This document shows positions 7,137 through 14,838 of a stretch of DNA of 24,131 bases, piece by piece. The notes under the pieces were generated by a model. That model did not search any database. It saw nothing but the letters and a program-made list of their open reading frames with translations, and had not been told where the DNA came from. The stretch is from positions 1 through 24,131 of the forward strand of contig JAEWGK010000122.1 of assembly GCA_023388385.1 (NCBI GenBank). Reading direction: 5' to 3'. The DNA comes from Actinomycetes bacterium (GTDB lineage Bacteria; Actinomycetota; Actinomycetes; Mycobacteriales; Mycobacteriaceae). The stretch's first letter is position 1; each line of letters starts with the position of its first letter. The position numbers and the translations under genes were made by a program.

Positions 7137-8002
7137 TGGCGGTCCACGCCCATCCCGACGACGAGTCGAGCAAGGGCGCCGCGACGATGGCGCGCTACGC
7201 CACCGAGGGAAACGACGTCATGGTCGTCACCTGCACGGGCGGTGAGCGCGGGTCGATCCTCAACCCGGCGATGGACACGCCGGAGGTCGAACGAGATCTC
7301 GTCTCCGTCCGCGTGGCCGAGATGGAGGCCGCCGCGGCGGCGCTCGGCGTGCAGCACAGGTGGCTGGGCTTCGTCGACTCCGGGCTGCCGCAGGGCACGC
7401 CGACCCCGGTGCTGCCGGACGGATGCTTCGCCCGCCAGCGCATCGACGTTGCGGTGCGCCCGCTCATCCAGGTGATCCGGGAGTTCCGCCCGCACGTGCT
7501 CATCACGTACGACGAGAACGGCGGCTACCCGCACCCGGATCACATCCTCACCCACATCATCTCGCTGCGGGCCTGGAACGAGGCCGGCACGGATGCCCAC
7601 CCCGAGCTGGGCGAACCGTGGGAGGTGCAGAAGCTGTACTACACCCACGGGTTCATCCGGGCTCGGCTGCTGGAGATGGACCGCTGGTACCGCCGCCGCG
7701 GCGAGGAGTCCCCGCTGGGGGAGGCCCTGCAGCGCTGGCGCGGCACGGGCGACATCATGACGCGCGTGACGACGCAGGTGCGGTGCGACGCCTGGTTCGA
7801 GGCCCGCGACCGCGCCCTGCTGGCCCACGCCACCCAGATCGACCCGAACGGCCCGTTCTTCGCCGTGCCCATCGAGGTGCAGCGCGAGGTCTGGCCGACT
7901 GAGGAATTCGAGCTCGCGCGCACCCGAGTGCGCACCACCCTGCCAGAGGATGACCTGTTTGCCGGCGTGACGCCGGACGATGAACCGGAGAAGGACGCCT
8001 GA
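7121..8002 (+). CDS. mca: Mycothiol S-conjugate amidase
   Basis: Mca cleaves mycothiol S-conjugates to glucosaminyl-inositol and a mercapturic acid that is exported, so it detoxifies electrophiles and some antibiotics. The protein is a 293-aa LmbE/MshB-fold zinc enzyme. The zinc and catalytic motif HAHPDDESSKG (9-19) and the second zinc motif GGYPHPDH (134-141) give likely ligands His11, Asp14 and His141. The full-length match and the position beside DUF4307 and greA favour Mca over the related deacetylase MshB. The start at 7121 follows AGGAGG (7111-7116). The next gene begins one base after the stop, so the two are co-transcribed. The gene shows that this organism uses mycothiol. Confidence 0.93.
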   Translation: MGFRLMAVHAHPDDESSKGAATMARYATEGNDVMVVTCTGGERGSILNPAMDTPEVERDLVSVRVAEMEAAAAALGVQHRWLGFVDSGLPQGTPTPVLPDGCFARQRIDVAVRPLIQVIREFRPHVLITYDENGGYPHPDHILTHIISLRAWNEAGTDAHPELGEPWEVQKLYYTHGFIRARLLEMDRWYRRRGEESPLGEALQRWRGTGDIMTRVTTQVRCDAWFEARDRALLAHATQIDPNGPFFAVPIEVQREVWPTEEFELARTRVRTTLPEDDLFAGVTPDDEPEKDA

Positions 8003-8003
8003 C

Positions 8004-8330
8004 ATGTACGAGATCGTGGATTTCCTGGCCCAGAACCCGGTGGGCCTACGCGGCGCCGACTTCGGCAAGGCGTCGCCCATCGGCCTGCTCATCCTGGTTG
8101 TCCTGCTGGTGGTCATCCTCGCCGCCGGCTGGGATCTGACCCGCCGCCTGAAGCGGATGCGCCTGCGCCGCGAGTTCGCCGCGGCCCACGGCATGGACCC
8201 GTTCGACCTCGAGGCGATCGACGCCGCGATGGCGAAGGAACTCGAGGCCGGCCGCACCCCGCGGGCGCAGAACCCGGAGACGGTGGACGAGTCCCTCGAC
8301 GAATTGCGCGACCGCCGCGAACGTGGTTAA
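8004..8330 (+). CDS. Small single-span membrane protein downstream of mca
   Basis: This 108-aa protein has one transmembrane segment (about residues 26-42, LLILVVLLVVILAAGW), followed by a basic stretch (RRLKRMRLRREF) and a charged, probably cytoplasmic tail with an acidic end. It is the positional equivalent of mycobacterial Rv1083. The ATG at 8004 lies one base after the mca stop, and its ribosome binding site falls inside mca, so translation is coupled. No functional motif is visible. It could be an accessory to Mca at the membrane, but that is inference from synteny only. Confidence 0.82.
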   Translation: MYEIVDFLAQNPVGLRGADFGKASPIGLLILVVLLVVILAAGWDLTRRLKRMRLRREFAAAHGMDPFDLEAIDAAMAKELEAGRTPRAQNPETVDESLDELRDRRERG

Positions 8331-8445
8331 GGTCACGGCATGCGCGTGTGGCGATTTTATTTTGCGGGGGCTCCGGCCGTGACCCCTTGATTCGCCGCGC
8401 GCACGACCGGAGCCGAAGGCAGCACCCGATTGCGGGGGCTGCCTT
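8331..8445 (+). promoter_or_regulatory. Transcription attenuator of the DAHP synthase gene
   Basis: Competing helices can be drawn around the leader ORF. GGTCACGG (8331-8338), which overlaps its ribosome binding site, pairs with CCGTGACC (8377-8384). GGCTCCGG (8369-8376) pairs with CCGGAGCC (8407-8414). The terminator is 8416-8445. An 11-nt copy of the terminator's 3' arm, TTGCGGGGGCT, occurs at 8362-8372 and again at 8430-8440, so the upstream copy can compete for the terminator's 5' arm. I cannot settle by eye which helix is the antiterminator. Confidence 0.65.
8340..8390 (+). CDS. Aromatic leader peptide of the DAHP synthase gene
   Basis: A 16-residue ORF reads MRVWRFYFAGAPAVTP and ends with TGA at 8388-8390. 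AAGG (8329-8332) lies 7 nt before its ATG. Trp4, Phe6, Tyr7 and Phe8 are clustered, so four of the first eight residues are aromatic. The Phe and Tyr codons are TTT, TAT and TTT, whereas the neighbouring genes use TTC and TAC almost only. A terminator (8416-8447) follows, then the DAHP synthase gene. This is the layout of ribosome-mediated attenuation: starvation for charged Trp, Phe or Tyr tRNAs stalls the ribosome and lets transcription continue. From memory, an attenuator with a leader peptide (aroR) has been described for C. glutamicum aroF; this looks like its counterpart. Confidence 0.8.
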   Translation: MRVWRFYFAGAPAVTP

Positions 8446-8447
8446 TT
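8416..8447 (+). terminator. Leader terminator upstream of the DAHP synthase gene
   Basis: AAGGCAGC (8416-8423) pairs with GCTGCCTT (8438-8445). An A-G mismatch and four more pairs (CCCG/CGGG) close a 4-nt loop, and the T-run is 8444-8447. It lies 26 nt after the leader ORF stop and about 100 nt before the DAHP synthase start, so it can control read-through into that gene and also end the mca transcript. Confidence 0.8.
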
Positions 8448-8545
8448 CGCGTATCCGGTCACGCCGGCTCTCCGGCCCCGGACGCGAGCCCCGAGCCTCC
8501 GGCCGCCGGACACCCCGACCCCACCCCGACCGAAAGGCGCCCCCG

Positions 8546-9643
8546 ATGGCACCCCAGACCTCACTGGACAACCCCGCCTCGACGACGAACCGCCGCGTCG
8601 TCCGCTTTCACTCCGTGCCGAGCCCAGCCGAGCTCATGGCCGAGCTGCCGTTGCCGGCCGAGCGTGCCGCCGACGTCGAGCGCGCCCGCGTCCGCGTCGC
8701 GGAGATCATCGCGAACGAGGACGACCGCCTGCTCGTCGTCGTCGGGCCCTGCTCCGTCCACGACCCGGAGGCGGCGCTGGACTACGCTCGCCGCCTCAAG
8801 GTCGTCGCCGACGAGCTGGCCGACGACCTCCTCGTCGTCATGCGCGTCTACTTCGAGAAGCCGCGCACGACGGTCGGCTGGAAGGGGCTCATCAACGACC
8901 CGCGCATGGACGGGTCGTACCGCATCACCGAGGGGCTGCGCATCGCCCGCCACCTGCTCATGGACGTGCTGGACATCGGCCTGCCCGTCGGCTGCGAGTT
9001 CCTGGAGCCGAACAGCCCGCAGTACATCTCCGACGCCGTCGCCTGGGGCGCCATCGGCGCACGCACCACGGAGTCGCAGGTCCACCGTCAGCTGGCGTCG
9101 GGCCTGTCCATGCCCATCGGCTTCAAGAACGGCACCGACGGCAACGTCCAGGTCGCGGTTGACTCGCTGGTCTCCGCGTCGAACCCGCACGTGTTCTTCG
9201 GCATGGACGACGACGGCCGGGGCTCCGTCGTGGAGACCGCCGGCAACAACAACTGCCACATCATCCTGCGCGGCGGCACGGGCGGCCCGAACTACTCGCC
9301 GGACGACATCGCCGACGCCCGCGCCCGCCTGGCGAAGGCCGGCATGCCGGAATCGCTCATGATCGACGCGTCCCACGCCAACTCCGGTAAGTCGGAGGTC
9401 CGCCAGGCGGAGGTCGTCGCCGAGATCGCCGACCGCATCGCCGCCGGCGACGACGCCATCGACGGCGTCATGATGGAGTCCTTCATCGTCGCCGGCGCCC
9501 AGAAGGCGGACGGCGGGCGCGGGGGCCTGACCTACGGTCAGTCGGTCACGGACGCCTGCATGTCGTGGGAGACCACCGACGCGCTGCTGCGTCGCCTCGC
9601 GGAGGCGGTGCGCGAGCGCCGCGGGGTCGCGGCGGAGGGCTAA
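8546..9643 (+). CDS. aroG: 3-deoxy-7-phosphoheptulonate (DAHP) synthase, class I
   Basis: This enzyme condenses phosphoenolpyruvate and erythrose 4-phosphate, the first step of the shikimate pathway to Trp, Phe and Tyr. The protein is 365 aa and is of the AroF/AroG/AroH (type I alpha) class. Motifs are VVVGPCSVHDPEAALDYA (64-81, metal-ligand Cys69), YFEKPRTTVGWKGLINDP (102-119, substrate-binding Lys105 and Arg107), GCEFLEPNSPQY, GFKNGTDGN, LRGGTGGPNY and IDASHANSGK. The ATG at 8546 follows GAAAGG (8532-8537). An aromatic leader peptide and terminator precede it. Which amino acid inhibits the enzyme allosterically cannot be read from the sequence. In C. glutamicum the gene at this place, next to uppS, is called aroF or aroG. 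Confidence 0.95.
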   Translation: MAPQTSLDNPASTTNRRVVRFHSVPSPAELMAELPLPAERAADVERARVRVAEIIANEDDRLLVVVGPCSVHDPEAALDYARRLKVVADELADDLLVVMRVYFEKPRTTVGWKGLINDPRMDGSYRITEGLRIARHLLMDVLDIGLPVGCEFLEPNSPQYISDAVAWGAIGARTTESQVHRQLASGLSMPIGFKNGTDGNVQVAVDSLVSASNPHVFFGMDDDGRGSVVETAGNNNCHIILRGGTGGPNYSPDDIADARARLAKAGMPESLMIDASHANSGKSEVRQAEVVAEIADRIAAGDDAIDGVMMESFIVAGAQKADGGRGGLTYGQSVTDACMSWETTDALLRRLAEAVRERRGVAAEG

Positions 9644-9646
9644 CAT
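9641..9646 (+). promoter_or_regulatory. -10 element TAACAT, leaderless uppS
   Basis: TAACAT begins with the TAA stop codon of the DAHP synthase gene and is followed by 7 nt (CGGGGGC) and the GTG at 9654. It would give uppS its own leaderless transcript independent of the aromatic attenuator. Confidence 0.45.
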
Positions 9647-9653
9647 CGGGGGC

Positions 9654-10424
9654 GTGAACCCGCTCACCCGCCTCGTCTACCCGCTCTACGAGCGGCGTCT
9701 CGCCCGCCAGCTCCAGGGCGCGCCCAAGCCCCGCCACGTCGCCGTCATGTGCGACGGCAACCGCCGATGGGCCAGGGAGGCCGGCTTCACCGACGTCGTG
9801 CACGGCCACCGCGTCGGAGCCCGCCGCATCGCGGATCTGGTGCGCTGGTGCTCCGAGGAGGGCGTCGAGCTGGTCACCGTCTACCTGCTGTCGACGGAGA
9901 ACCTCGGCCGCGAGGCCGACGAGCTGGAGCCGCTGCTCGACATCATCGGCGACGTCGCCGACGAGCTGGCGGGGCTCTCCATCGGCCCGCGGCTGCGGGT
10001 CGTCGGCCACCTGGAGCTGCTGCCGGAGGAGATGGCGGAGCGCCTGCGCCGCGACGAGGCGGCGACGCGGGACAACGACGGCATCGCCGTCAACATCGCC
10101 GTCGGCTACGGCGGCCGCCAGGAGATCGTCGACGCCGTGCACCGCGTGCTGCGCGCGGCCGAGGAAGCCGGCGCCGCCCCCGCGGACATGGTCGGGGCCG
10201 TCACCGCGGAGTCCATCGGCGAGAACCTCTACACCTCCGGCCAGCCGGACCCGGACCTGGTCATCCGCACCTCCGGCGAGCAGCGCCTGTCGGGGTTCCT
10301 GCTGTGGCAGTCCGCGTACTCCGAGATCTGGTTCACCGACACCTACTGGCCGGCGTTCCGCCGCACGGACTTCCTCCGTGCGCTGCGCGACTTCACGCGC
10401 CGCTCCCGCCGCTTCGGAAAGTAG
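9654..10424 (+). CDS. uppS: Short-type cis-prenyltransferase (Z-FPP synthase-like)
   Basis: This is a cis-prenyl (undecaprenyl/Z-farnesyl diphosphate) synthase family enzyme of 256 aa that adds isopentenyl diphosphate to an allylic diphosphate in the route to decaprenyl phosphate, the lipid carrier for cell-wall arabinan and peptidoglycan. The pyrophosphate-binding motif HVAVMCDGNRRWA (28-40, with Asp34) and the C-terminal RTSGEQRLSGFLLWQSAYSE are complete. The place beside coaA and glyA matches Rv1086 and C. glutamicum UppS1, which make short Z-farnesyl products. The ordinary long-chain synthase is expected elsewhere in the genome. The GTG at 9654 starts 10 nt after the DAHP synthase stop without a clear ribosome binding site. 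Product length is inferred from synteny. Confidence 0.9.
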   Translation: MNPLTRLVYPLYERRLARQLQGAPKPRHVAVMCDGNRRWAREAGFTDVVHGHRVGARRIADLVRWCSEEGVELVTVYLLSTENLGREADELEPLLDIIGDVADELAGLSIGPRLRVVGHLELLPEEMAERLRRDEAATRDNDGIAVNIAVGYGGRQEIVDAVHRVLRAAEEAGAAPADMVGAVTAESIGENLYTSGQPDPDLVIRTSGEQRLSGFLLWQSAYSEIWFTDTYWPAFRRTDFLRALRDFTRRSRRFGK

Positions 10425-10473
10425 GCCTGACGCCGCGGGGCCCGTCGTCACGCGATCGGGGGAGGGGACGGGG

Positions 10474-11400
10474 CTAGAGCTTGCGCATGCGGACGCGGTC
10501 GACCGCGTGATCGGGGCCCTTGCACAGGACCAGGGAGGCGCGGACGCGCGTCGGCAGGATGTTCTCCATGAGGTTCGGCTGGTTGACCGTCTGCCAGATG
10601 CGGCGGGCCTCCTCGGCCGCCTGCGCGTCCCCCAGCTCCGCGTAGTGCGCGAAGTGCGCGCCCGGGGCGCGGAACGCCGTCTGCCGCAGCTTGAGGAACC
10701 GCTCGATGTACCAGCGCTCGATGTCGTCCTTGCGGGCGTCGACGTAGACGGAGAAGTCGAAGAGGTCCGAGACCATGAGCATCGGGCCGGTCTGCAGGAC
10801 GTTGAGGCCCTCGAGGATGAGGATGTCCGGGCGGTCGACGACGTCGAACTCGTCCGGCACGCGGTCATACCGCGTGTGCGAGTACACGGGGGCCTTCACC
10901 TCGCGCGCCCCCGACTTCACGGACGTGAGAAAGCGCATGAGCGCCCGCTGATCGTACGACTCCGGAAAGCCCTTGCGGTGCATGATCCCGCGGCGGTGCA
11001 GCTCCGCCGACGGGTACAGGAAGCCGTCGGTCGTGATGAGGTCCACCCGCGGCTTCGACTCCCACCGCTCCAGCAGCACCTGCAGCAGACGGGCCGTCGT
11101 CGACTTGCCGACGGCCACCGACCCCGCCACCCCGATCACGAACGGGATCGGCGCGTGCTCCTCCGACAGAAACGCCGAGCTCAGCTTCGACAGCTCCCGG
11201 TGCGCCTGCACCCGCATGTAGATGAGGCGCGACAGCGGCAGGTAGACCTCCGCGACCTCGTGCAGATCGATGTTCTCGCCGATGCCGCGGAGGCGCTCGA
11301 CCTCCTCCTCCGTGAGGACCTGGGGCATCGACTGGCGCAGGTGCCGCCACTGGGATCGGTCGAACTCGAGGTACGGGCTCGGGGCGGTCACGCGGGACAT
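10474..11400 (-). CDS. coaA: Pantothenate kinase, type I
   Basis: This enzyme phosphorylates pantothenate, the first step of coenzyme A synthesis, and is often feedback-inhibited by CoA. The protein is 308 aa. The Walker A motif GSVAVGKS (93-100) is followed by TTDGFLYP (123-130, Asp125), then [16 protein letters not shown] and [12 protein letters not shown]. The family-typical N-terminus [18 protein letters not shown] matches mycobacterial CoaA from its first residue, which supports the ATG at 11400 over the in-frame ATG at 11409. A CACAAT -10 lies 7 nt before 11400, so the mRNA is probably leaderless. The gene is convergent with uppS, 49 nt apart, and divergent from glyA. Confidence 0.96.
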   Translation of the reverse strand: MSRVTAPSPYLEFDRSQWRHLRQSMPQVLTEEEVERLRGIGENIDLHEVAEVYLPLSRLIYMRVQAHRELSKLSSAFLSEEHAPIPFVIGVAGSVAVGKSTTARLLQVLLERWESKPRVDLITTDGFLYPSAELHRRGIMHRKGFPESYDQRALMRFLTSVKSGAREVKAPVYSHTRYDRVPDEFDVVDRPDILILEGLNVLQTGPMLMVSDLFDFSVYVDARKDDIERWYIERFLKLRQTAFRAPGAHFAHYAELGDAQAAEEARRIWQTVNQPNLMENILPTRVRASLVLCKGPDHAVDRVRMRKL

Positions 11401-11407
11401 GCGTCCC

Positions 11408-11413
11408 ATTGTG
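11408..11413 (-). promoter_or_regulatory. -10 element CACAAT, leaderless coaA
   Basis: On the minus strand CACAAT (11413 to 11408) is followed by 7 nt (GGGACGC) and the ATG at 11400. The upstream in-frame ATG (11409) overlaps this element, which argues against it as the start. Confidence 0.45.
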
Positions 11414-11504
11414 CCCGCTCGCGCGCATGCGCCGGACAGCGGGGTCGGCGCGGCGGTGGTCCCGAGGGGCGGGGCTGGTGGGGCGGGTCCTTGTGCGACC
11501 GGGG

Positions 11505-11510
11505 TATCCT
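11505..11510 (+). promoter_or_regulatory. glyA -10 element TATCCT
   Basis: TATCCT fits the -10 pattern in the divergent coaA-glyA region. It would give glyA a leader of about 40 nt that includes GAAAGG (11537-11542). No matching -35 is clear. Confidence 0.45.
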
Positions 11511-11555
11511 GGTCCCCGTCAACACTGCTCCTCACCGAAAGGTAGTGCCCGGCCG

Positions 11556-12857
<1,302 letters not shown>

Positions 12858-12947
12858 GGCATACGGTCCGGGCGCCGGGCGTCCGGCACCCGGGCGTCCG
12901 GCCGCCGTACCCGCTGCCGCCGCAGAGCGTTCCGCCGAAAACCGGGA

Positions 12948-13042
12948 GGGGTTAACGTCCTTTAGCGGGAGGAACGGGTCATGGGAGCGGGTGTTTCCGG
13001 CCGTTCCGTGACCCGTTCCTCCCGGTAAAGTGCGTTAACCCC
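12948..13042. repeat. Long imperfect inverted repeat (34-nt arms)
   Basis: The arms 12948-12981 and 13009-13042 match at 31 of 34 positions when one is reverse-complemented. Both outer ends carry GGGGTTAACG and both inner ends CGGGAGGAACGGGTCA; the three mismatches are in the middle. The loop is 27 nt. It lies between convergent glyA and the zinc permease gene. It could be an extended bidirectional terminator or a remnant of a miniature inverted-repeat element. No target duplication is evident. Confidence 0.8.
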
Positions 13043-13062
13043 CTGGGACGGGTCCCAGGGGG
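13039..13062. terminator. Bidirectional terminator, glyA / zinc operon
   Basis: CCCCCTGGGA (13039-13048) pairs with TCCCAGGGGG (13053-13062) around a 4-nt loop. It is a 10-bp perfect stem between two convergent genes, and it overlaps the last 4 nt of the larger inverted repeat, so the two structures compete. Confidence 0.75.
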
Positions 13063-13103
13063 TGTTCCGGATGGGCGGTTGAGGCCGCTCGGCAGCCCGC
13101 CGA

Positions 13104-14024
13104 CTACGCCTCGCCGAGGGCAGCCGAGGCGCGCGCGAGCGATGCGGAGTCGGATACGGCATCCGCGCCGCCGACCCCGCTCGACCGGCCGTCGCCTCCC
13201 GAGCCCCTGGCCTTCCGCGACGCCGGCCACAGCCTGCGGCCGACGAGCGCGATGAGGATGCCGGTGACGGCGCTCATGACGATGGTGCCGCCGGGGCGGA
13301 CGTCGACCGTGTAGGACACGGACAGGCCGATGACCATGTGCACGACGCCGAGGATGACGGACATCGTCATCGCCTGGCGGTAGCTGCGGCACACGATGAG
13401 GGCCGTCGCCACCGGCAGGACCATGAGCGAAACGACCAGCAGCGCGCCGACGACCTTCGAGGCCAGCGCGACGGTGACGGCCGCCAGCGCAGTGAAGATG
13501 GCGTTGACCAACGCGACGTTGGTGCCGGACAGCCGCGCGAGCGTAGGGTCGACGGCGATGTCCAGGTGACTGCCGTAGAACGCGACGGACGTCGCCAGCA
13601 CCAGGATGAACACGACGATGGTGGCCCAGACGTCGGGCATCGTCACGGCGGTGATGGAGCCGAACAGGTACGACTCGAACGTCCGCCCCGACGGCGCGAG
13701 GTCGGACAGCAGCACGGCGAGGCCGAGACCGGCGGACAGCGTGACGGCCGTGGCCATGTCGCCGTACTGCGGCCACTTCTTGCGGATGGCCTCGATGAGG
13801 AACGCGCCGAGCACCGCTGTGATGATGGCGCCGGCCACCGGATTGAACCCGGCGATGATGCCCAGCGCCACGCCGGCGAGCGACGTGTGCGACAGGGCGT
13901 CGGACATCATCGAGGTGCGGCGGTTGACCATCACCACTCCGATGAGCGGGATGGCGACGGAGAGCATCAGGCCGACAGCGAAGGTGCGGCGCACGAACTC
14001 GAATTCAGCGAGCAGGGACAGCAT
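13104..14024 (-). CDS. znuB: Zinc/manganese ABC transporter, permease
   Basis: This is the membrane subunit of a metal (ABC-3 family) importer, 306 aa, with about eight hydrophobic segments. The family features RRTSMMSDALSHTSLAGVAL (35-54) and the long hydrophobic region near VVGALLVVSLMVLPVATAL are present. It ends in a hydrophilic Ser/Gly/Ala-rich tail of about 40 residues. It overlaps the ATPase gene by 20 nt (14005-14024) and has GGAAAG just before its ATG, so it is translationally coupled. It is the last gene of the zinc cluster. Zinc rather than manganese is inferred from the ZinT-like gene in the same cluster. Confidence 0.92.
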   Translation of the reverse strand: MLSLLAEFEFVRRTFAVGLMLSVAIPLIGVVMVNRRTSMMSDALSHTSLAGVALGIIAGFNPVAGAIITAVLGAFLIEAIRKKWPQYGDMATAVTLSAGLGLAVLLSDLAPSGRTFESYLFGSITAVTMPDVWATIVVFILVLATSVAFYGSHLDIAVDPTLARLSGTNVALVNAIFTALAAVTVALASKVVGALLVVSLMVLPVATALIVCRSYRQAMTMSVILGVVHMVIGLSVSYTVDVRPGGTIVMSAVTGILIALVGRRLWPASRKARGSGGDGRSSGVGGADAVSDSASLARASAALGEA

Positions 14025-14838
14025 CGGTGAGCTTTCCTTCCTCCATGCGGTAGGTGACGGTCACGTCGAGGTGGTCGGAGACGGTCCGCACGTCGTGCGT
14101 GACGACGACGATGGACATCCCGTACTCCCGCCCGAGATCGCGGAGGAGATCCAGGAAGCCCGCGCGGCTGTCCTTGTCGACGCCCGCCGTGGGCTCGTCG
14201 AGGACCAGCAGCCGAGGCTCGCCGAGCAGCGCACGCGTGATCATGACGCGCTGTTGGAGGCCGCCGGACAGCTCGCCGAACGGCACGTCCAGGTAGTCTT
14301 CCAGGCCCATGTCCCGGAACTTCTCCTCGGCGGCCCGCAGGTGTCGCCTCCGAGGCACGCGGATCGGGCCGAAGTCGCGGGCGAGGCCCTGGACCGCCAG
14401 CTCGCGGGAGGTGATGGGGAAGGAGATCTTCGCCATCACGTTGGCCTGGGGCACGTAGCCGACCTGCTTCAGGCCGCGTCGGCCGCCGACCTTCTGGCCC
14501 AGGACGGTCAGCTCGCCGCCGTCGCGGGGCAGCTGGCCGATGAGGACCTTCAGCAGGGTGGACTTGCCGCAGCCGTTCTCTCCGGTGAGCAGCACCGTCT
14601 CGCCCTGGCCGACGGTCAGGTCGATGCCGCGCAGGACGGGGAAGCGGCCGTAGGAGAAGGTGACGTCGCGGGCGAGGATGACGGGATCCCCGGAGGCGGG
14701 GGACGCGTCGTGGGCTGTCGGGGCCGCGCGGTTCGCGTGGTCCGCGGCGGCCCCGGCCATTGCGGATGCGCCGGTGTCGTGGGTCATGGCGTGGTCGTTC
14801 ATGCCTTCCGGGTCGGTCTGGCTAGTGGATGGATTCAT
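14005..14838 (-). CDS. znuC: Zinc/manganese ABC transporter, ATPase
   Basis: This is the nucleotide-binding subunit, 277 aa. Walker A is GENGCGKST (86-94), the Q-loop region is GYVPQ (127-131), the ABC signature is LSGGLQQR (190-197), Walker B is LLVLDEPT (210-217) and the H-loop is VTHD. The ABC domain proper begins near residue 51 (DPVILARDVTFSYG). The first 50 residues are an unusual low-complexity extension with His at 16, 20, 34 and 43. The ATG at 14838 overlaps the znuA stop by 17 nt. The in-frame ATG at 14802 would give a 265-aa protein, and I cannot exclude it. Confidence 0.92.
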   Translation of the reverse strand: MNPSTSQTDPEGMNDHAMTHDTGASAMAGAAADHANRAAPTAHDASPASGDPVILARDVTFSYGRFPVLRGIDLTVGQGETVLLTGENGCGKSTLLKVLIGQLPRDGGELTVLGQKVGGRRGLKQVGYVPQANVMAKISFPITSRELAVQGLARDFGPIRVPRRRHLRAAEEKFRDMGLEDYLDVPFGELSGGLQQRVMITRALLGEPRLLVLDEPTAGVDKDSRAGFLDLLRDLGREYGMSIVVVTHDVRTVSDHLDVTVTYRMEEGKLTDAVPAR

